A DNA stretch of 36,218 nt, taken from the NCBI GenBank assembly GCA_947373605.1, contig CANBYM010000023.1, positions 1 through 36,218 on the forward strand, read 5' to 3'. The notes under the pieces are model-generated. The model saw nothing but the letters and a program-made list of their open reading frames with translations, was not told where the DNA came from and made no database searches. Below are positions 1-8,400 of this stretch, one piece after another; the stretch's first letter is position 1; the number at the start of each line of letters is the position of its first letter. The stretch comes from Comamonadaceae bacterium. GTDB taxonomy: Bacteria > Pseudomonadota > Gammaproteobacteria > Burkholderiales > Burkholderiaceae_C. Both the position numbers and the translations under genes were made by a program.

Positions 1-23
1 TGGTGTGGCTTAACAGGACCTGC

Positions 24-902
24 TCAGCTTTCGGCCCAATACCGAAGCAGCGAGTGGGCTACCGCAAAGGCCGGTGGAGCCTGAAAGCGTGCCGTCGCGT
101 CACCGCTTAGTGCTGCTTTAGCCTCTTCCTTGCCGACCCAGATCGCATCCTCAATTTCCGCGGTTGCGATCGCCAACGTATCGCTCTGCACCTCGGCAAT
201 GCAAGCCAGCATCAGCTGCGCGGGGAATGGCCAAGGCTGGCTCGTGATGTAACGCACTGCGGTAGCACGCACACCGGCCTCTTCAAACAGCTCGCGGGCG
301 ACTGCCTCCTCCATGGTTTCACCGGGTTCCAAAAAGCCGGCCAGCGCTGAATAGCGGCCCGTAGGCCAGCTTGCCTGGCGCCCCAGTAAGGCCTTTCCCT
401 GGTGCTGCGCCAACATGATGACCACCGGGTCCACGCGCGGAAAGTGCTCACTACCGCACTGCGTACACAGGCGCCCCCATCCACCACGATGCGCACGCGC
501 AGGGCCGCCGCATTTGCCACAGAAGCGATGACGGCTATGCCAGTCCATCAAACTGCGCGCGGTGCCATAAATGGCCAGGTCTTGCGCGCCCAGAACGGCC
601 AGGGCCGCTGCTGTCGCAGGCGAGCGAAACGAGGGTGCATCCAGGTTGCTTTGGGAAAGCGCGACGAAATGCGGCACGTCATCCGCAATGCCCAGAAAAA
701 TCAGATGAACATGCGCTCCCGCTTCTGCCATTGGTATCCATTGCAGCGCACCATCCGTCGTCAGCACCGGGTCAAAGCCATTGAGCACTAGCAAGCGCGC
801 GTGGGTATGCTGGCGCAAGGCCAACAGCGCTTCTTCGTTGCCGCGCAAATGATCAGCACGGTCCAAAGTTCCGCCGCTGAATCCGGGTTGGTGGGGTGTC
901 AT
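24..902 (-). CDS. nudC: NADH pyrophosphatase NudC (Nudix hydrolase)
   Basis: This enzyme hydrolyses NADH/NAD+ to NMNH/NMN and AMP, and family members also remove NAD caps from RNA. The 292-aa product has the full NudC layout. An N-terminal domain is followed by a four-cysteine zinc ribbon (CGKC and CTQC, C128, C131, C146, C149) and a Nudix domain with a complete Nudix box at about residues 189-211 (GFLEPGETMEEAVARELFEE). Right after it comes the NudC-specific SQPWPFP motif (about 221-227), which separates NudC from other Nudix enzymes. The length is somewhat over the roughly 260 aa of E. coli NudC, through a longer N-terminus. It stands alone on the minus strand with no evident operon partner. 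The assignment is firm. Confidence 0.95.
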   Translation of the reverse strand: MTPHQPGFSGGTLDRADHLRGNEEALLALRQHTHARLLVLNGFDPVLTTDGALQWIPMAEAGAHVHLIFLGIADDVPHFVALSQSNLDAPSFRSPATAAALAVLGAQDLAIYGTARSLMDWHSRHRFCGKCGGPARAHRGGWGRLCTQCGSEHFPRVDPVVIMLAQHQGKALLGRQASWPTGRYSALAGFLEPGETMEEAVARELFEEAGVRATAVRYITSQPWPFPAQLMLACIAEVQSDTLAIATAEIEDAIWVGKEEAKAALSGDATARFQAPPAFAVAHSLLRYWAES

Positions 903-1021
903 GTATGTGTTCCAGTGAAATGCATCGGTCAGTATGCATTTTGGCCACGTTTGGGCCTTTCTTTAGAACGCAAGAGCGATTAGCGATGCATTTCAGCAGA
1001 CTGCTCGAACACTAAGCCCCT

Positions 1022-1681
1022 TCAACGCTTGGTTTCGAGATGAAGCCAGATTTCATTGCGTCGTAAAAACCATGGTGTGAACGGAGCGTTGTAGCGCGAG
1101 TACACGGGCTCGCCGGTCCAGGCCAAACCTGCAGCCTGCAAAGCAGATTTCAATTGATCCAAGTGCCGGTTGTAGTTGGAGTCTGACCAGAATCCCGAGA
1201 ATCGAATGACCGCCACCCGACCGGGAGGAACTTCGCGCAGTTTCACCCGAGCGTCCAGCGGCTCCGGCGCGCTGGCCAGCGTAACCCCTATTGGCAACAC
1301 GAACTGCACCAGATATCCACCGACCACAGCCGCTTGCGTTACGGGCGCAGTCATGTCCAACTTCACGGGTTCTGCAGCTTGTGTCACAGGTGCAGTCATT
1401 GCAAACTTACGCTCGCCTTTGTTCTTACCAAAGATATATCCCGCCAGAATCGGGAACGCAATATTCCCGGCATCTGCAGCATTGCCGGAAACCACAACCT
1501 CTGCAACCGTATAAGTCGCGTATTCGCGCACTTCGATATCTCCAAAATTCTGCACGACCTGGTACTGAGGTTCTTCTATGGCGTGGCTTGTCATTGGAGT
1601 TGCGAATAGGATAAGACTGGATAGCACGGCCCGAGCACCAATACAGAATTTCAAGCGTAGTTCAACTTGTAGTTTGTGCAA
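1022..1681 (-). CDS. SOUL-family haem-binding protein, probably exported
   Basis: The 219-aa product belongs to the SOUL haem-binding family. Seen in the sequence: a hydrophobic N-terminal segment ending near TSHA (residue about 34), which looks like a signal peptide; the family opening YQVVQNFGDIEVREY; the repeated MTAPVTQ motif typical of SOUL proteins (FAMTAPVTQ and LDMTAPVTQ); and a C-terminal half with FSGFWSD and YNAPFTPWFLRRNEIW, also typical. Family members bind haem or other tetrapyrroles, but the physiological role in bacteria is not settled. The gene is monocistronic as far as can be seen, about 120 bp beyond nudC on the same strand. The first Met is kept because it precedes the hydrophobic segment. 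Confidence 0.88.
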   Translation of the reverse strand: MHKLQVELRLKFCIGARAVLSSLILFATPMTSHAIEEPQYQVVQNFGDIEVREYATYTVAEVVVSGNAADAGNIAFPILAGYIFGKNKGERKFAMTAPVTQAAEPVKLDMTAPVTQAAVVGGYLVQFVLPIGVTLASAPEPLDARVKLREVPPGRVAVIRFSGFWSDSNYNRHLDQLKSALQAAGLAWTGEPVYSRYNAPFTPWFLRRNEIWLHLETKR

Positions 1682-1780
1682 GCGTTACTCCTCCATCGTC
1701 ATGTTCGGCGGCCCAGTTGGATAAGGCCATTTAGTATCTTGCATCTATGACCGATTGACCGTGTGGCAACGAACACTTGT

Positions 1781-1810
1781 AAAAAAAGCCACTGGAGCAC
1801 AGTGGCTTTT
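1781..1810 (-). terminator. Rho-independent terminator of the Lys/Ala-rich protein gene
   Basis: AAAAGCCACT and AGTGGCTTTT form a perfect stem, extended by one G-C pair, around a 5-nt loop. On the minus strand the stem is followed by a run of seven Ts. It lies about 35 bp downstream of the stop at 1844, so it ends that transcript. Four Ts on the plus side give it some bidirectional character. Confidence 0.85.
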
Positions 1811-1843
1811 GATGGTGGCGGCCCGGTTAGGGCGCTATAGAAA

Positions 1844-2197
1844 TTACGGTTTTACAACTGATGAAGCCGGGGCGACTTTGGCTGCAGCCCTGTCAGCCTT
1901 CTCTTTCGCGTGCGCTGTCTTAGCCTCGTCCCGCTTGGCTTTTTCGGCATCTTGTTTTGCTTTCATTTCAGCGTGCTTGGCCTTGGCCACTTCACGTTTG
2001 GCTTTTTCTGCCTCGTGCTTAGCCTTGCGCTCCTCCATAACCTTCTTGCGCAGTTCTTCGCGCTTTTCCTTTGCAGCGTCGGGAGCCTTAGCGGGAACGG
2101 TTGAATTTGTGGGAGTGACCGGGGTCGCTGGCGCTTGGGCGAAAGCACCGAGAGTGGCGATTGCGAGTACAGAAGCGATAAGCGATTTCTTGAGCAT
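1844..2197 (-). CDS. Small exported Lys/Ala/Glu-rich coiled-coil protein
   Basis: Unrecognised protein of 117 aa when started at MLKKSLIASV. The ORF track extends 89 codons further upstream, but that extension has no protein-like character, while the internal ATG is followed at once by a signal peptide (LLKKS-type start, hydrophobic core, cleavage likely after GAFA). The mature part opens with a Pro/Thr/Ala stretch. It then becomes almost pure charged repeat of the type KAKHEAEKAKREVAKAKHA, which should form a long alpha-helical coiled coil in the periplasm. Comparable low-complexity exported proteins are common in Comamonadaceae, and no function can be stated. A strong terminator follows at 1781-1810. 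The product is real given start, signal peptide and terminator, but its role is unknown. Confidence 0.7.
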   Translation of the reverse strand: MLKKSLIASVLAIATLGAFAQAPATPVTPTNSTVPAKAPDAAKEKREELRKKVMEERKAKHEAEKAKREVAKAKHAEMKAKQDAEKAKRDEAKTAHAKEKADRAAAKVAPASSVVKP

Positions 2198-2412
2198 TTG
2201 AGGTTTCTCAGTGAATGGCGACGTTGCCATGTACCCATAACCTTTCCCAAGCCATCGGCGTTTACTCAAATACTGTAAACGTCTGTAAAGAGCCAACCTT
2301 GCCTTCCGGCCGTGTGCCTCTATCTTTACTGAGCAGCAACAAGTTGACACACGCTTGTAGCGCAATGCCAGTAACCTCAGGATTGGTATCAATAACAAAC
2401 AGGGACGACAAC

Positions 2413-2637
2413 GTGACAACAATGACCTATCGAATTGAAAGCAACCACCCGATAGTGGGGCCACTGGTGACTGGCATCAACCAAACTGCCATGTACATTG
2501 CTGAACGAACAATGGCCGTTGTCATGGCGGCCAAGAGTTACACCATACCTTTTGGCAAAGAAATCCGGGTGATCCATGTGCCGACCGGAGAAGTTGTCTT
2601 TCGCAAAACGGCATCAGGTGCTGACTTATCAATTTAG
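2413..2637 (+). CDS. Small hypothetical protein
   Basis: Unrecognised product of 74 aa if started at the GTG at 2413, or 71 aa from the ATG at 2422. The GTG has a well-placed AGGGA about 7 nt upstream, which favours it. The ORF-track start at 2215 adds a stretch without protein character. The protein looks globular and soluble (HPIVGPLVTGINQTAMYIAERTM, then VMAAKSYTIPFGKEIRVIHVPTGEVVFRK). There is no signal peptide or membrane segment. It is divergent from the Lys-rich exported protein gene and convergent with the MFS gene. No function is proposed. Confidence 0.55.
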   Translation: MTTMTYRIESNHPIVGPLVTGINQTAMYIAERTMAVVMAAKSYTIPFGKEIRVIHVPTGEVVFRKTASGADLSI

Positions 2638-2681
2638 TTTGAATTAATGCACGCTGGAGTCCGCGAATCGTATGAGAGGTT

Positions 2682-3908
2682 TTAAATATCTGCAGGCTGC
2701 TGCAAGAAGTAAAGCGCAATTCCGGATTGCACACCGATAGCCAATAAGCCATTGATAAGCAACGAATGACGCACACCGAAGGCTGCAACAGTGACCCCCG
2801 TGAGCAAAGCGCCCAATGCCATGCCACCCCGCATTGCCAGCATGAACATGCTGACGGTCTGCCCGCGAACAGAAGTTGATGAGGCAGACTGCAGCAAAGT
2901 ATTTGCAGAAGTGTTGCTCATCGTCATCGAAAAACCCGCCAGTGCAAAAAGCGCCTGCAAACCCCAATCCACATTGACCAGCGACACCAGCACGAGTACC
3001 ACACCATAGAGGATTGAAAAGCAATTGCTGATGGGGCGGCGGTCGCGCTTTGCATCGATGCAGAGCAGGACGATGGCACCACACAATCCGCCCGCGCCAA
3101 AGCAACCCATGACCAGACCGAAGTGACTAACATCACCATGAAATGACTCCTGCACCAACACCGGGCAAAACACAAGGAGCGGCGCACACAGCAGACTCGA
3201 AAAAAAGACGGTAAGCAATACGCCACGCAGCGCCGGCCGCTTCAGTACCTCGCGCACATTGGCAAGCAAACCGCGCCAGTGAAACCCTTCCTTTGGAGCC
3301 TCGCTCACATCGAGCCGGGGCAATACCCACAGGGCTACCAAAACAAAGGGCACGTACGAAAACGCGCTGACTGCAAAAGCACCCACAGCACCCACGCTGG
3401 TCATCAAGACACCGGCAATTGCAGGGCCCAGGATGCGCGAGAGATTGAACTGCGTGGAATTCAGTGCAATGCCATTCGCAATCTGTTCCTTTTCCACAAT
3501 GGAGGGAACAATCGACTGAAACGATGGCATCGACAACCCGTCAGTGATGCCTACGATCAAAGAAAGAACAATGATCATCCACGGCTGCGTAGCATTGAAG
3601 GCCAGTAAAAGTACGACGGCAATCGGACACAGCATTTGCAGGAACTGGAACCGGAGAATGGTCTGGCGCCTATCGCTGGCATCAGCGAGCGCGCCTCCTA
3701 CTAATGTTAGCAAGAGCACTGGAGCAGCAAGTGCAAACGAGTCCAGTCCCAACAAAAAGGGCGAGGCGCCCAGACTGAGCATGAGCCAGGGCTGCGCCAT
3801 TTGCTGCGCCCAAGTCCCGATATTGGAGAGCAAACTGGCAACCCAGAACGTTCCGAACCGGCGCGTGCGCAGCAATTGCCAGGATTCTTTAAAAGCTGCG
3901 GTTGACAT
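2682..3908 (-). CDS. MFS transporter, EntS/MFS_3-like exporter
   Basis: A 408-aa, twelve-helix major facilitator protein. The N-terminus reads SWQLLRTRRFGTFWVASLLSNIGTWAQQMAQPWLMLSL, the usual opening of the MFS_3/enterobactin-exporter-like group. It is followed by a GGALADASDRRQ loop, which is the conserved inter-helix 2-3 motif. Members export siderophores, drugs or metabolites by proton antiport across the inner membrane, and the substrate cannot be read from sequence. It stands alone on the minus strand between a small convergent hypothetical gene and a decayed region. Family assignment is secure, substrate unknown. Confidence 0.88.
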   Translation of the reverse strand: MSTAAFKESWQLLRTRRFGTFWVASLLSNIGTWAQQMAQPWLMLSLGASPFLLGLDSFALAAPVLLLTLVGGALADASDRRQTILRFQFLQMLCPIAVVLLLAFNATQPWMIIVLSLIVGITDGLSMPSFQSIVPSIVEKEQIANGIALNSTQFNLSRILGPAIAGVLMTSVGAVGAFAVSAFSYVPFVLVALWVLPRLDVSEAPKEGFHWRGLLANVREVLKRPALRGVLLTVFFSSLLCAPLLVFCPVLVQESFHGDVSHFGLVMGCFGAGGLCGAIVLLCIDAKRDRRPISNCFSILYGVVLVLVSLVNVDWGLQALFALAGFSMTMSNTSANTLLQSASSTSVRGQTVSMFMLAMRGGMALGALLTGVTVAAFGVRHSLLINGLLAIGVQSGIALYFLQQPADI

Positions 3909-3964
3909 GGCCCATTATTCAGCAATAGGCACGCAACACTACCTAGCGCCAGACGCGCAGCGAT

Positions 3965-4561
3965 TCAAGTCGGCCAGATCGAACCGTGCTCGGGCACCAA
4001 GGCGCGCCAACCAAGTTCCCGTTCAATCCGTTTACGCAACGCATCGGCGGCGTTCGGATCGCCATGCACCACATACACTTGTGATGGCGCCTCAGACATG
4101 GTGCGCAACCAGGTCAGCAATTGCCCGGCGTCGGCGTGGGCTGACGTGGATTGGAGTTGCACCACATCAGCTTTAACGTCCACTTCGCGCCCGTGGATGC
4201 GCAGAGACTTTTCTCCTGCAGCCAAACTGGCGCCACGCGTTCCAAGCGCCTGGTATCCCGTCAGTATCACCATGTTGCGGTGCTCGCCGGCGTACAAGGA
4301 TAGATGGTGCAGCACACGCCCACCGGTTGCCATTCCACTGGCCGCCAGAATCACCATGGGGCCATGGCGGCTGGCTAACGCACGCGACTCCTACAGCGTA
4401 CTGACCATGGTGCCGGCGCGCATCAGTGTGCGCACTTCCGGTTCACTCAGACAGTGCTCGCCGGCGTGATGCGCAAAGAGCTGTGTCGTTTGCACGGCCA
4501 TGGGACTGTCTAAAAAAACCGGTAGTCTGCTCGGTCCTCCTGCACGTGACTTGACGCTTCG
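3965..4561 (-). pseudogene. Decayed beta-CASP metallo-beta-lactamase-fold RNA nuclease (C-terminal part, with nonsense codon)
   Basis: The minus-strand frame reads LPVFLDSPMAVQTTQLFAHHAGEH..., then VSTL, a TAG stop (complement of 4391-4393), then ESRALASRHGPMVILAASGMATGGRVLHHL... to a stop at 3965. LDSPMA, ILAASGMATGGR, STSAHAD and VHGDPNAADALRKRI are hallmarks of the beta-CASP/RMMBL half of COG1236-type RNA exonucleases. The TAG lies where a sense codon, probably CAG, is expected, so it is a point nonsense mutation in otherwise intact sequence. The N-terminal metallo-beta-lactamase half with its HxHxDH metal site is absent: another in-frame stop sits at 4562-4564, and the sequence beyond belongs to a different gene remnant. 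It is therefore truncated and interrupted. The track ORF 3965..4357 is only its tail. Confidence 0.75.
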
Positions 4562-4616
4562 CTATCGGCCTGCATCGAAACGTGCGGACATTGTGCTCGC
4601 ACTTTCACCGTCGAGC

Positions 4617-4782
4617 GATGGGATGACGATGGCTTTGGTTGCGCACGAGATGAGCTTTGAAGCACAAGTGGCCAGCGGCATTGTGTTCATGGAAATATGC
4701 GAATTGGTGGCGGTTGGGTCAGGCAGTGCAATCATCCCGCGCCCTAAGCACCCCAAGATACAGAAATTCATGGCGCATTGGA
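4617..4782 (+). pseudogene. C-terminal remnant of a polar amino-acid ABC transporter ATPase
   Basis: Within the plus-strand frame of ORF 4500..4808 the stretch GMTMALVAHEMSFEAQVASG continues to IVFMEICELVAVGS and HPKIQKFMAHW. This follows the end of GlnQ/HisP-type ATPases, which usually read GMTMVVVTHEM-F-A--VA-R-VFM--G-(I/L)VE-G and later HPRTQ-FL. The H-loop histidine is kept (VAHEM). Walker A, the signature motif and Walker B are all missing, and no start or upstream half is present, so this is a relic. It abuts the decayed beta-CASP gene on the other strand, marking a recombination scar. Confidence 0.6.
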
Positions 4783-4866
4783 CCCGACGAAGTTTGCCTA
4801 TCACCTGATATCGCGCGTCATTTGCAACCCAATGCGCTGCGCCATTTCCGAATGGCGCCTACATAT

Positions 4867-5127
4867 TTACGAAAGATGTTTTCCAGCCAAGCCAGTCAGT
4901 TCAAACATCGTGACTTCCGGCTTCCCCAGCACAGCCTTCAGTTTTGCATCACAGAGAATGTTGCGCTTGTTTGCGGGATTTTGCAAGTTGTTGGCCTTGA
5001 TGTATTCCCAAAGCTTTTTAATCACTTCTGTGCGGGGCAGTGGCGCAGCGCCAACGACAGCAGCCAACTCTGCGCTGGGCTTCAAGGCTTTCATGAATGC
5101 GGATTCTTTTTTCGGAGCGGTTGACAT
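4867..5127 (-). CDS. SWIB/MDM2-domain protein
   Basis: An 86-aa protein made almost entirely of one SWIB domain: the N-terminal FMKALKPSAELAAVVGAAPLPRTEVIKKLWEYIKANNLQNP, then NKRNILCDAKLKAVLGK and the closing VTMFELTGLAGKHL. SWIB domains are best known from eukaryotic SWI/SNF subunits and from chlamydial proteins. Short stand-alone forms occur in many Burkholderiales, where their role, possibly nucleoid-associated, is not established. The gene is monocistronic and divergent from the Crp/Fnr gene. Family assignment is strong, function unknown. Confidence 0.88.
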   Translation of the reverse strand: MSTAPKKESAFMKALKPSAELAAVVGAAPLPRTEVIKKLWEYIKANNLQNPANKRNILCDAKLKAVLGKPEVTMFELTGLAGKHLS

Positions 5128-5347
5128 AAATTACAGGCCATAGTTAAGGACCGCGAAGTGTAATCGCTGGCGGCCGCTAAAGCATCAGCACTTCAAAGGG
5201 GTCTTCCCTTCTGCGTACCAAGGTGGGCCAACATTCGCCCAACTTATCACGCATGCCATACAACAATGTTCGGTAACGCACATATTTGCAATGCTTGATT
5301 GATTACCCTCTTCTCCATATAAGACTAGCTTCAGGGGGATTTTGCGT

Positions 5348-6154
5348 ATGTACTGCCGCCACCGACCGGAAGATAACTACCTGCTTGCAACCCTGCCGAC
5401 TGCAGACTTCGAGCGTGTGTTGCCAAATCTTGAACGGGTAACCCTGGAGCTTGGGCAGGTGATGGCGGACTCAGATCAGAATATTTCACACGCCTATTTC
5501 CCTACAACGGCAATCATTTCGATGATGTACATGATGGAGAACGGTGACTCTGCCGAGATTGCAGTGGTGGGACGCGATGGCGTCGTTGGCATTTCGCTCT
5601 TCCTGGGGGGAGCCAAGACATCCAGCAGCACCGTCGTTCAGAACGCCGGTCGAACCTACCGTATGTCATCGCGCCATTTGGCTGTGGAGTTTGACCGTCA
5701 CTCGGCAATGATGCGCACCCTGCTGCGCTACACCCAAGCCCTGGTTGCCCAAATGACGCAAACTGCGGTTTGCAACCTGCATCCCCGCTTGGAACAGCAA
5801 CTTTGTCGCTGGCTGCTCGTACGAGTCGACCTCGTTACCGCCGATGCGCTGAAGGTAACGCACGAACTCATCTGTCAAATGCTTGGTGTACGGCGCGAGG
5901 GGGTAGGCGGTGAGGCGAGCAAACTGCAAGCTGCTGGATTAATCCGTTATACGCGCGGCATGGTGCAAGTAGTTGACCGTGTGGGTTCGGAGCGTCTGGT
6001 TTGTGCGTGTTTTGGGGTGGTGAAGGAAGAATATGAACGACTCTTACCACGCACGGCCCATGACATTCACAAGCCGGAGCACCAACTCGATTCGAAATCG
6101 GATGTACAGATCAAAACGAAAGAAATTCCGCCTCTTCGTTGTCTTCACGACTAA
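5348..6154 (+). CDS. Crp/Fnr-family transcriptional regulator
   Basis: About 268 aa. An N-terminal cyclic-nucleotide-binding-like beta barrel is followed by a winged-helix HTH near the C-terminus (ALKVTHELICQMLGVRREGVGGEASKLQAAGLIRYTRG). The barrel is seen as LERVTLELGQVMADSDQNISHAYFPTTAIISMM, then GDSAEIAVVGRDGVVGISLFLGG. The HTH matches the Crp_2 type common in proteobacteria. No FNR-type cysteine cluster is seen, so oxygen sensing through an iron-sulfur cluster is unlikely. The track starts at a TTG (5342), but the ATG at 5348 has GGGGG about 9 nt upstream and is preferred. The BLUF photoreceptor gene follows 61 bp downstream on the same strand and may be co-transcribed. Confidence 0.88.
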   Translation: MYCRHRPEDNYLLATLPTADFERVLPNLERVTLELGQVMADSDQNISHAYFPTTAIISMMYMMENGDSAEIAVVGRDGVVGISLFLGGAKTSSSTVVQNAGRTYRMSSRHLAVEFDRHSAMMRTLLRYTQALVAQMTQTAVCNLHPRLEQQLCRWLLVRVDLVTADALKVTHELICQMLGVRREGVGGEASKLQAAGLIRYTRGMVQVVDRVGSERLVCACFGVVKEEYERLLPRTAHDIHKPEHQLDSKSDVQIKTKEIPPLRCLHD

Positions 6155-6215
6155 CCCGACAGCGCGCCGCATAACGCAACAAATTCACACTTTTTAACCA
6201 CGGACAACTATCGCC

Positions 6216-6647
6216 ATGGCTCTCATTCAATTGATTTACACCAGCACATTGGTCAACGTCGGTCCCACCGTGATGGCGGATATCCTTCAATCTGCACGGC
6301 GTATCAACAAATTGCGCAACATTACCGGAATGCTCCTTTGCGCCAATGGCGGGATCTTGCAGGTACTCGAAGGTGAAGACGTCGACGTGAGTAAAACATA
6401 CCGGTCCATCGAATTGGACACGCGTCATAAAGACCTATTTCTACTTTCTAAAGCGCAAGTCACAGAGCGGCAATTCGCAGCTTGGGACATGGGGTTTAGA
6501 CGCATGACTGAGACAGAATTCAACAACTCTCCAATCGCTGTAGAAGTTTTCAATGCGGACAGAACTGAAATCGCAAATCGGGTCAAACCCGGCGCCGCAT
6601 TGACGATGTTGGTGCTTTTTGGACAGGGCGTTGACGTGGTTGATTAG
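6216..6647 (+). CDS. BLUF-domain blue-light photoreceptor
   Basis: A 143-aa single-domain BLUF protein that should bind FAD and sense blue light through rearranged hydrogen bonds. The photochemical residues are present: Tyr8 (LIYTS), Asn31 in the RRINKLRNITGMLL segment, Gln49 (GILQVLEG), and the Trp90/Met92 pair (FAAWDMGF). There is no attached EAL, GGDEF or cyclase domain, so it must act through a partner, as PixD-type or YcgF-partner proteins do. It lies directly downstream of a Crp/Fnr regulator and is convergent with the flavoprotein gene, with only 4 bp between the stops. The assignment is firm, the partner is unknown. Confidence 0.93.
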   Translation: MALIQLIYTSTLVNVGPTVMADILQSARRINKLRNITGMLLCANGGILQVLEGEDVDVSKTYRSIELDTRHKDLFLLSKAQVTERQFAAWDMGFRRMTETEFNNSPIAVEVFNADRTEIANRVKPGAALTMLVLFGQGVDVVD

Positions 6648-6651
6648 TGCT

Positions 6652-8400
6652 CTAACGCCCGGATAGCGCGTGCCGCGCTGCCAGATAGCCGAAAGTAATG
6701 CCCGGACCGATGGTGATACCAGGTGCCGGATAGACGCCGCCCATGATGGAATGCATATCGTTGCCGCAGGCGTACAAGCCGACAATCGGCTGGCCGTGCA
6801 CATCCAGTACCTGCGCATCGGTATTGGTTTCCAGACCGGTCGCCGCACCGATGTCGCCGGGATAGAGAGCAATCGCATAAAACGACCCTTGGCGCAGTGC
6901 CCCCAGGCAGGGGTTGGGGCCCGTCCAGGTGGCGTCGCCGTTGGCACGTTGATAGTCGGTTGTGCCGCGCTGGAAATCCTCATCAATACCCTGGTCGGCA
7001 AACGCATTAAAACGTTCAATGGTGGCGCACAGTTGCGCAGGCGGCACACCGATGTGCAATGCCAAAGCTTCAATCGACCTGCCTTGTTTGAGATAGCCAT
7101 CGGCCAGAAACGGCGCCAGCCCCTTGCCACCGGGGCGGATCATGCCCAGCCCATATCGCTTGAGCGCCGCTTCATCACACACCAGCCATGAAGGCACTGC
7201 CGGCACCTTGGCTTGGTGCGCCTGCATCGCAATGCCAAACAGGTGGTACGACGTGGACTCGTTGACATAGCGCTGTCCCTGGCTGTCTACCGTAAGCATG
7301 CCGGGCTTGCCCCGGTCCATCACAAAGTGGGGGAATGCAGCGGTGCTTGCGTCACTGCGTTGTCGGATGGACACCGGTGCCCAGAAGGCGTGACTCAGCC
7401 CCTGCGGCCCGAAATGCGCACCTGCATCCAGCGCAAGTTGCTGGGCCGTCCCGGTATGGCCCGGACCTGCCGGGCACCATTTCTCCAGTGCGCCGGGCAG
7501 CATTGCCGCGCGTCGCGCGCCGTGGCGATTGAAGCCGCCGCTGGCCAGCACCACACCGGCGCGTGCATGCAGCGTGCGTTCCACCACCGCACCGTCTTGC
7601 GCGGTCTGGCGTACTTTGACTCCGCTTACCCGTGCGCCGTCCTTGATGAGTTCCGTAACTTCGCTGCGGGTAATGAGTTCCCCCTTCTGCTGCACATAGC
7701 TGTAAAGCAGGCGCGAAATCAGCGCATTGCCCATGACCAAGCGCGTACTGCGTGACTGTAATAGCTTGTCAGCAAAGTGGCGGGTAAGAATGCGCATGCA
7801 ATAGCGCAGTGAGGTCCATGTTTGGGTGATGCGCAGTAGGTGAAAGATGTCATCACGATCCACCATCATGCCGCCCAACACGGTGAACTCCGGAATCGGC
7901 GGGCGCACCAGCGGCAAATTCGGCCCCAGCAGTTTGCCGTCAAAGGGCTTCGGCTCAATGGCGCGGCCGCGAAGCACCGAGCCTTCGAGCTCCGAGAGGT
8001 AGTCCGGGTGCAACTGGCGCACCTGAAATTGCACGGCAGTGCGGTCCTCCAGATTGGCAACCGCCTTGGGACCATTGTCGATAAAGGCCTGGCGCATCGC
8101 CGCACTGGAGCGTTCGCCCACCGAGTTGTTGAGAAAGGTAGCCACACGTTCAGGCGAGTCATCCGGGTTCACTGCCAGTCCGCGTCGGGTACCCGGAATC
8201 CAGCTGGTGGCCGCGGAAAGCGCAGTGGTGCCTCCCACGTACTCTGTGCGTTCGATGAGCAAGACACGCGCGCCATCCAGCGCCGCAGTGAGTGCGGCTG
8301 AGAAGCCGGCACCGCCGGAGCCGATCACGATCAAATCAAATCGGTCGCCCTCGGGCAGACGTTCCAGCCGGGTATCAATGGCAGATTGCAGCGCGTGCAT
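6652..8400 (-). CDS. KstD-like FAD-dependent dehydrogenase (flavoprotein 1)
   Basis: A 582-aa FAD_binding_2 flavoprotein of the 3-ketosteroid delta-1-dehydrogenase / fumarate-reductase-flavoprotein superfamily. The N-terminal Rossmann motif is DLIVIGSGGAGFSAAL, with the acidic end of strand 2 at LLIER, then VGGTTALSAATSWIP. The substrate domain has RYVNESTSYH, and the C-terminus has GGVYPAPGITIGPGITFGY. The Tyr in NES-x-x-Y and the Tyr557/Gly561 pair line up with KstD active-site Tyr318, Tyr487 and Gly491, so ring desaturation next to a keto group is likely (inference). It overlaps the stop of the aroE-like gene (TGATG), showing translational coupling. It is one of three paralogues in this window. 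Steroid, oxo-cyclohexane carboxylate or another alicyclic ketone are all possible substrates. Confidence 0.85.
   Translation of the reverse strand: MHALQSAIDTRLERLPEGDRFDLIVIGSGGAGFSAALTAALDGARVLLIERTEYVGGTTALSAATSWIPGTRRGLAVNPDDSPERVATFLNNSVGERSSAAMRQAFIDNGPKAVANLEDRTAVQFQVRQLHPDYLSELEGSVLRGRAIEPKPFDGKLLGPNLPLVRPPIPEFTVLGGMMVDRDDIFHLLRITQTWTSLRYCMRILTRHFADKLLQSRSTRLVMGNALISRLLYSYVQQKGELITRSEVTELIKDGARVSGVKVRQTAQDGAVVERTLHARAGVVLASGGFNRHGARRAAMLPGALEKWCPAGPGHTGTAQQLALDAGAHFGPQGLSHAFWAPVSIRQRSDASTAAFPHFVMDRGKPGMLTVDSQGQRYVNESTSYHLFGIAMQAHQAKVPAVPSWLVCDEAALKRYGLGMIRPGGKGLAPFLADGYLKQGRSIEALALHIGVPPAQLCATIERFNAFADQGIDEDFQRGTTDYQRANGDATWTGPNPCLGALRQGSFYAIALYPGDIGAATGLETNTDAQVLDVHGQPIVGLYACGNDMHSIMGGVYPAPGITIGPGITFGYLAARHALSGR

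Noticed and set aside
2215-2412. N-terminal extension of the small hypothetical protein in the ORF track
   Set aside because: It has no ribosome site and no protein-like character. The GTG at 2413 has a good Shine-Dalgarno and begins the globular-looking part.
4562-4804. 80-aa minus-strand ORF as the N-terminal half of the beta-CASP gene
   Set aside because: It is in the same frame but shows no metallo-beta-lactamase motifs. The opposite strand clearly resembles an ABC ATPase tail, so this frame is its shadow.
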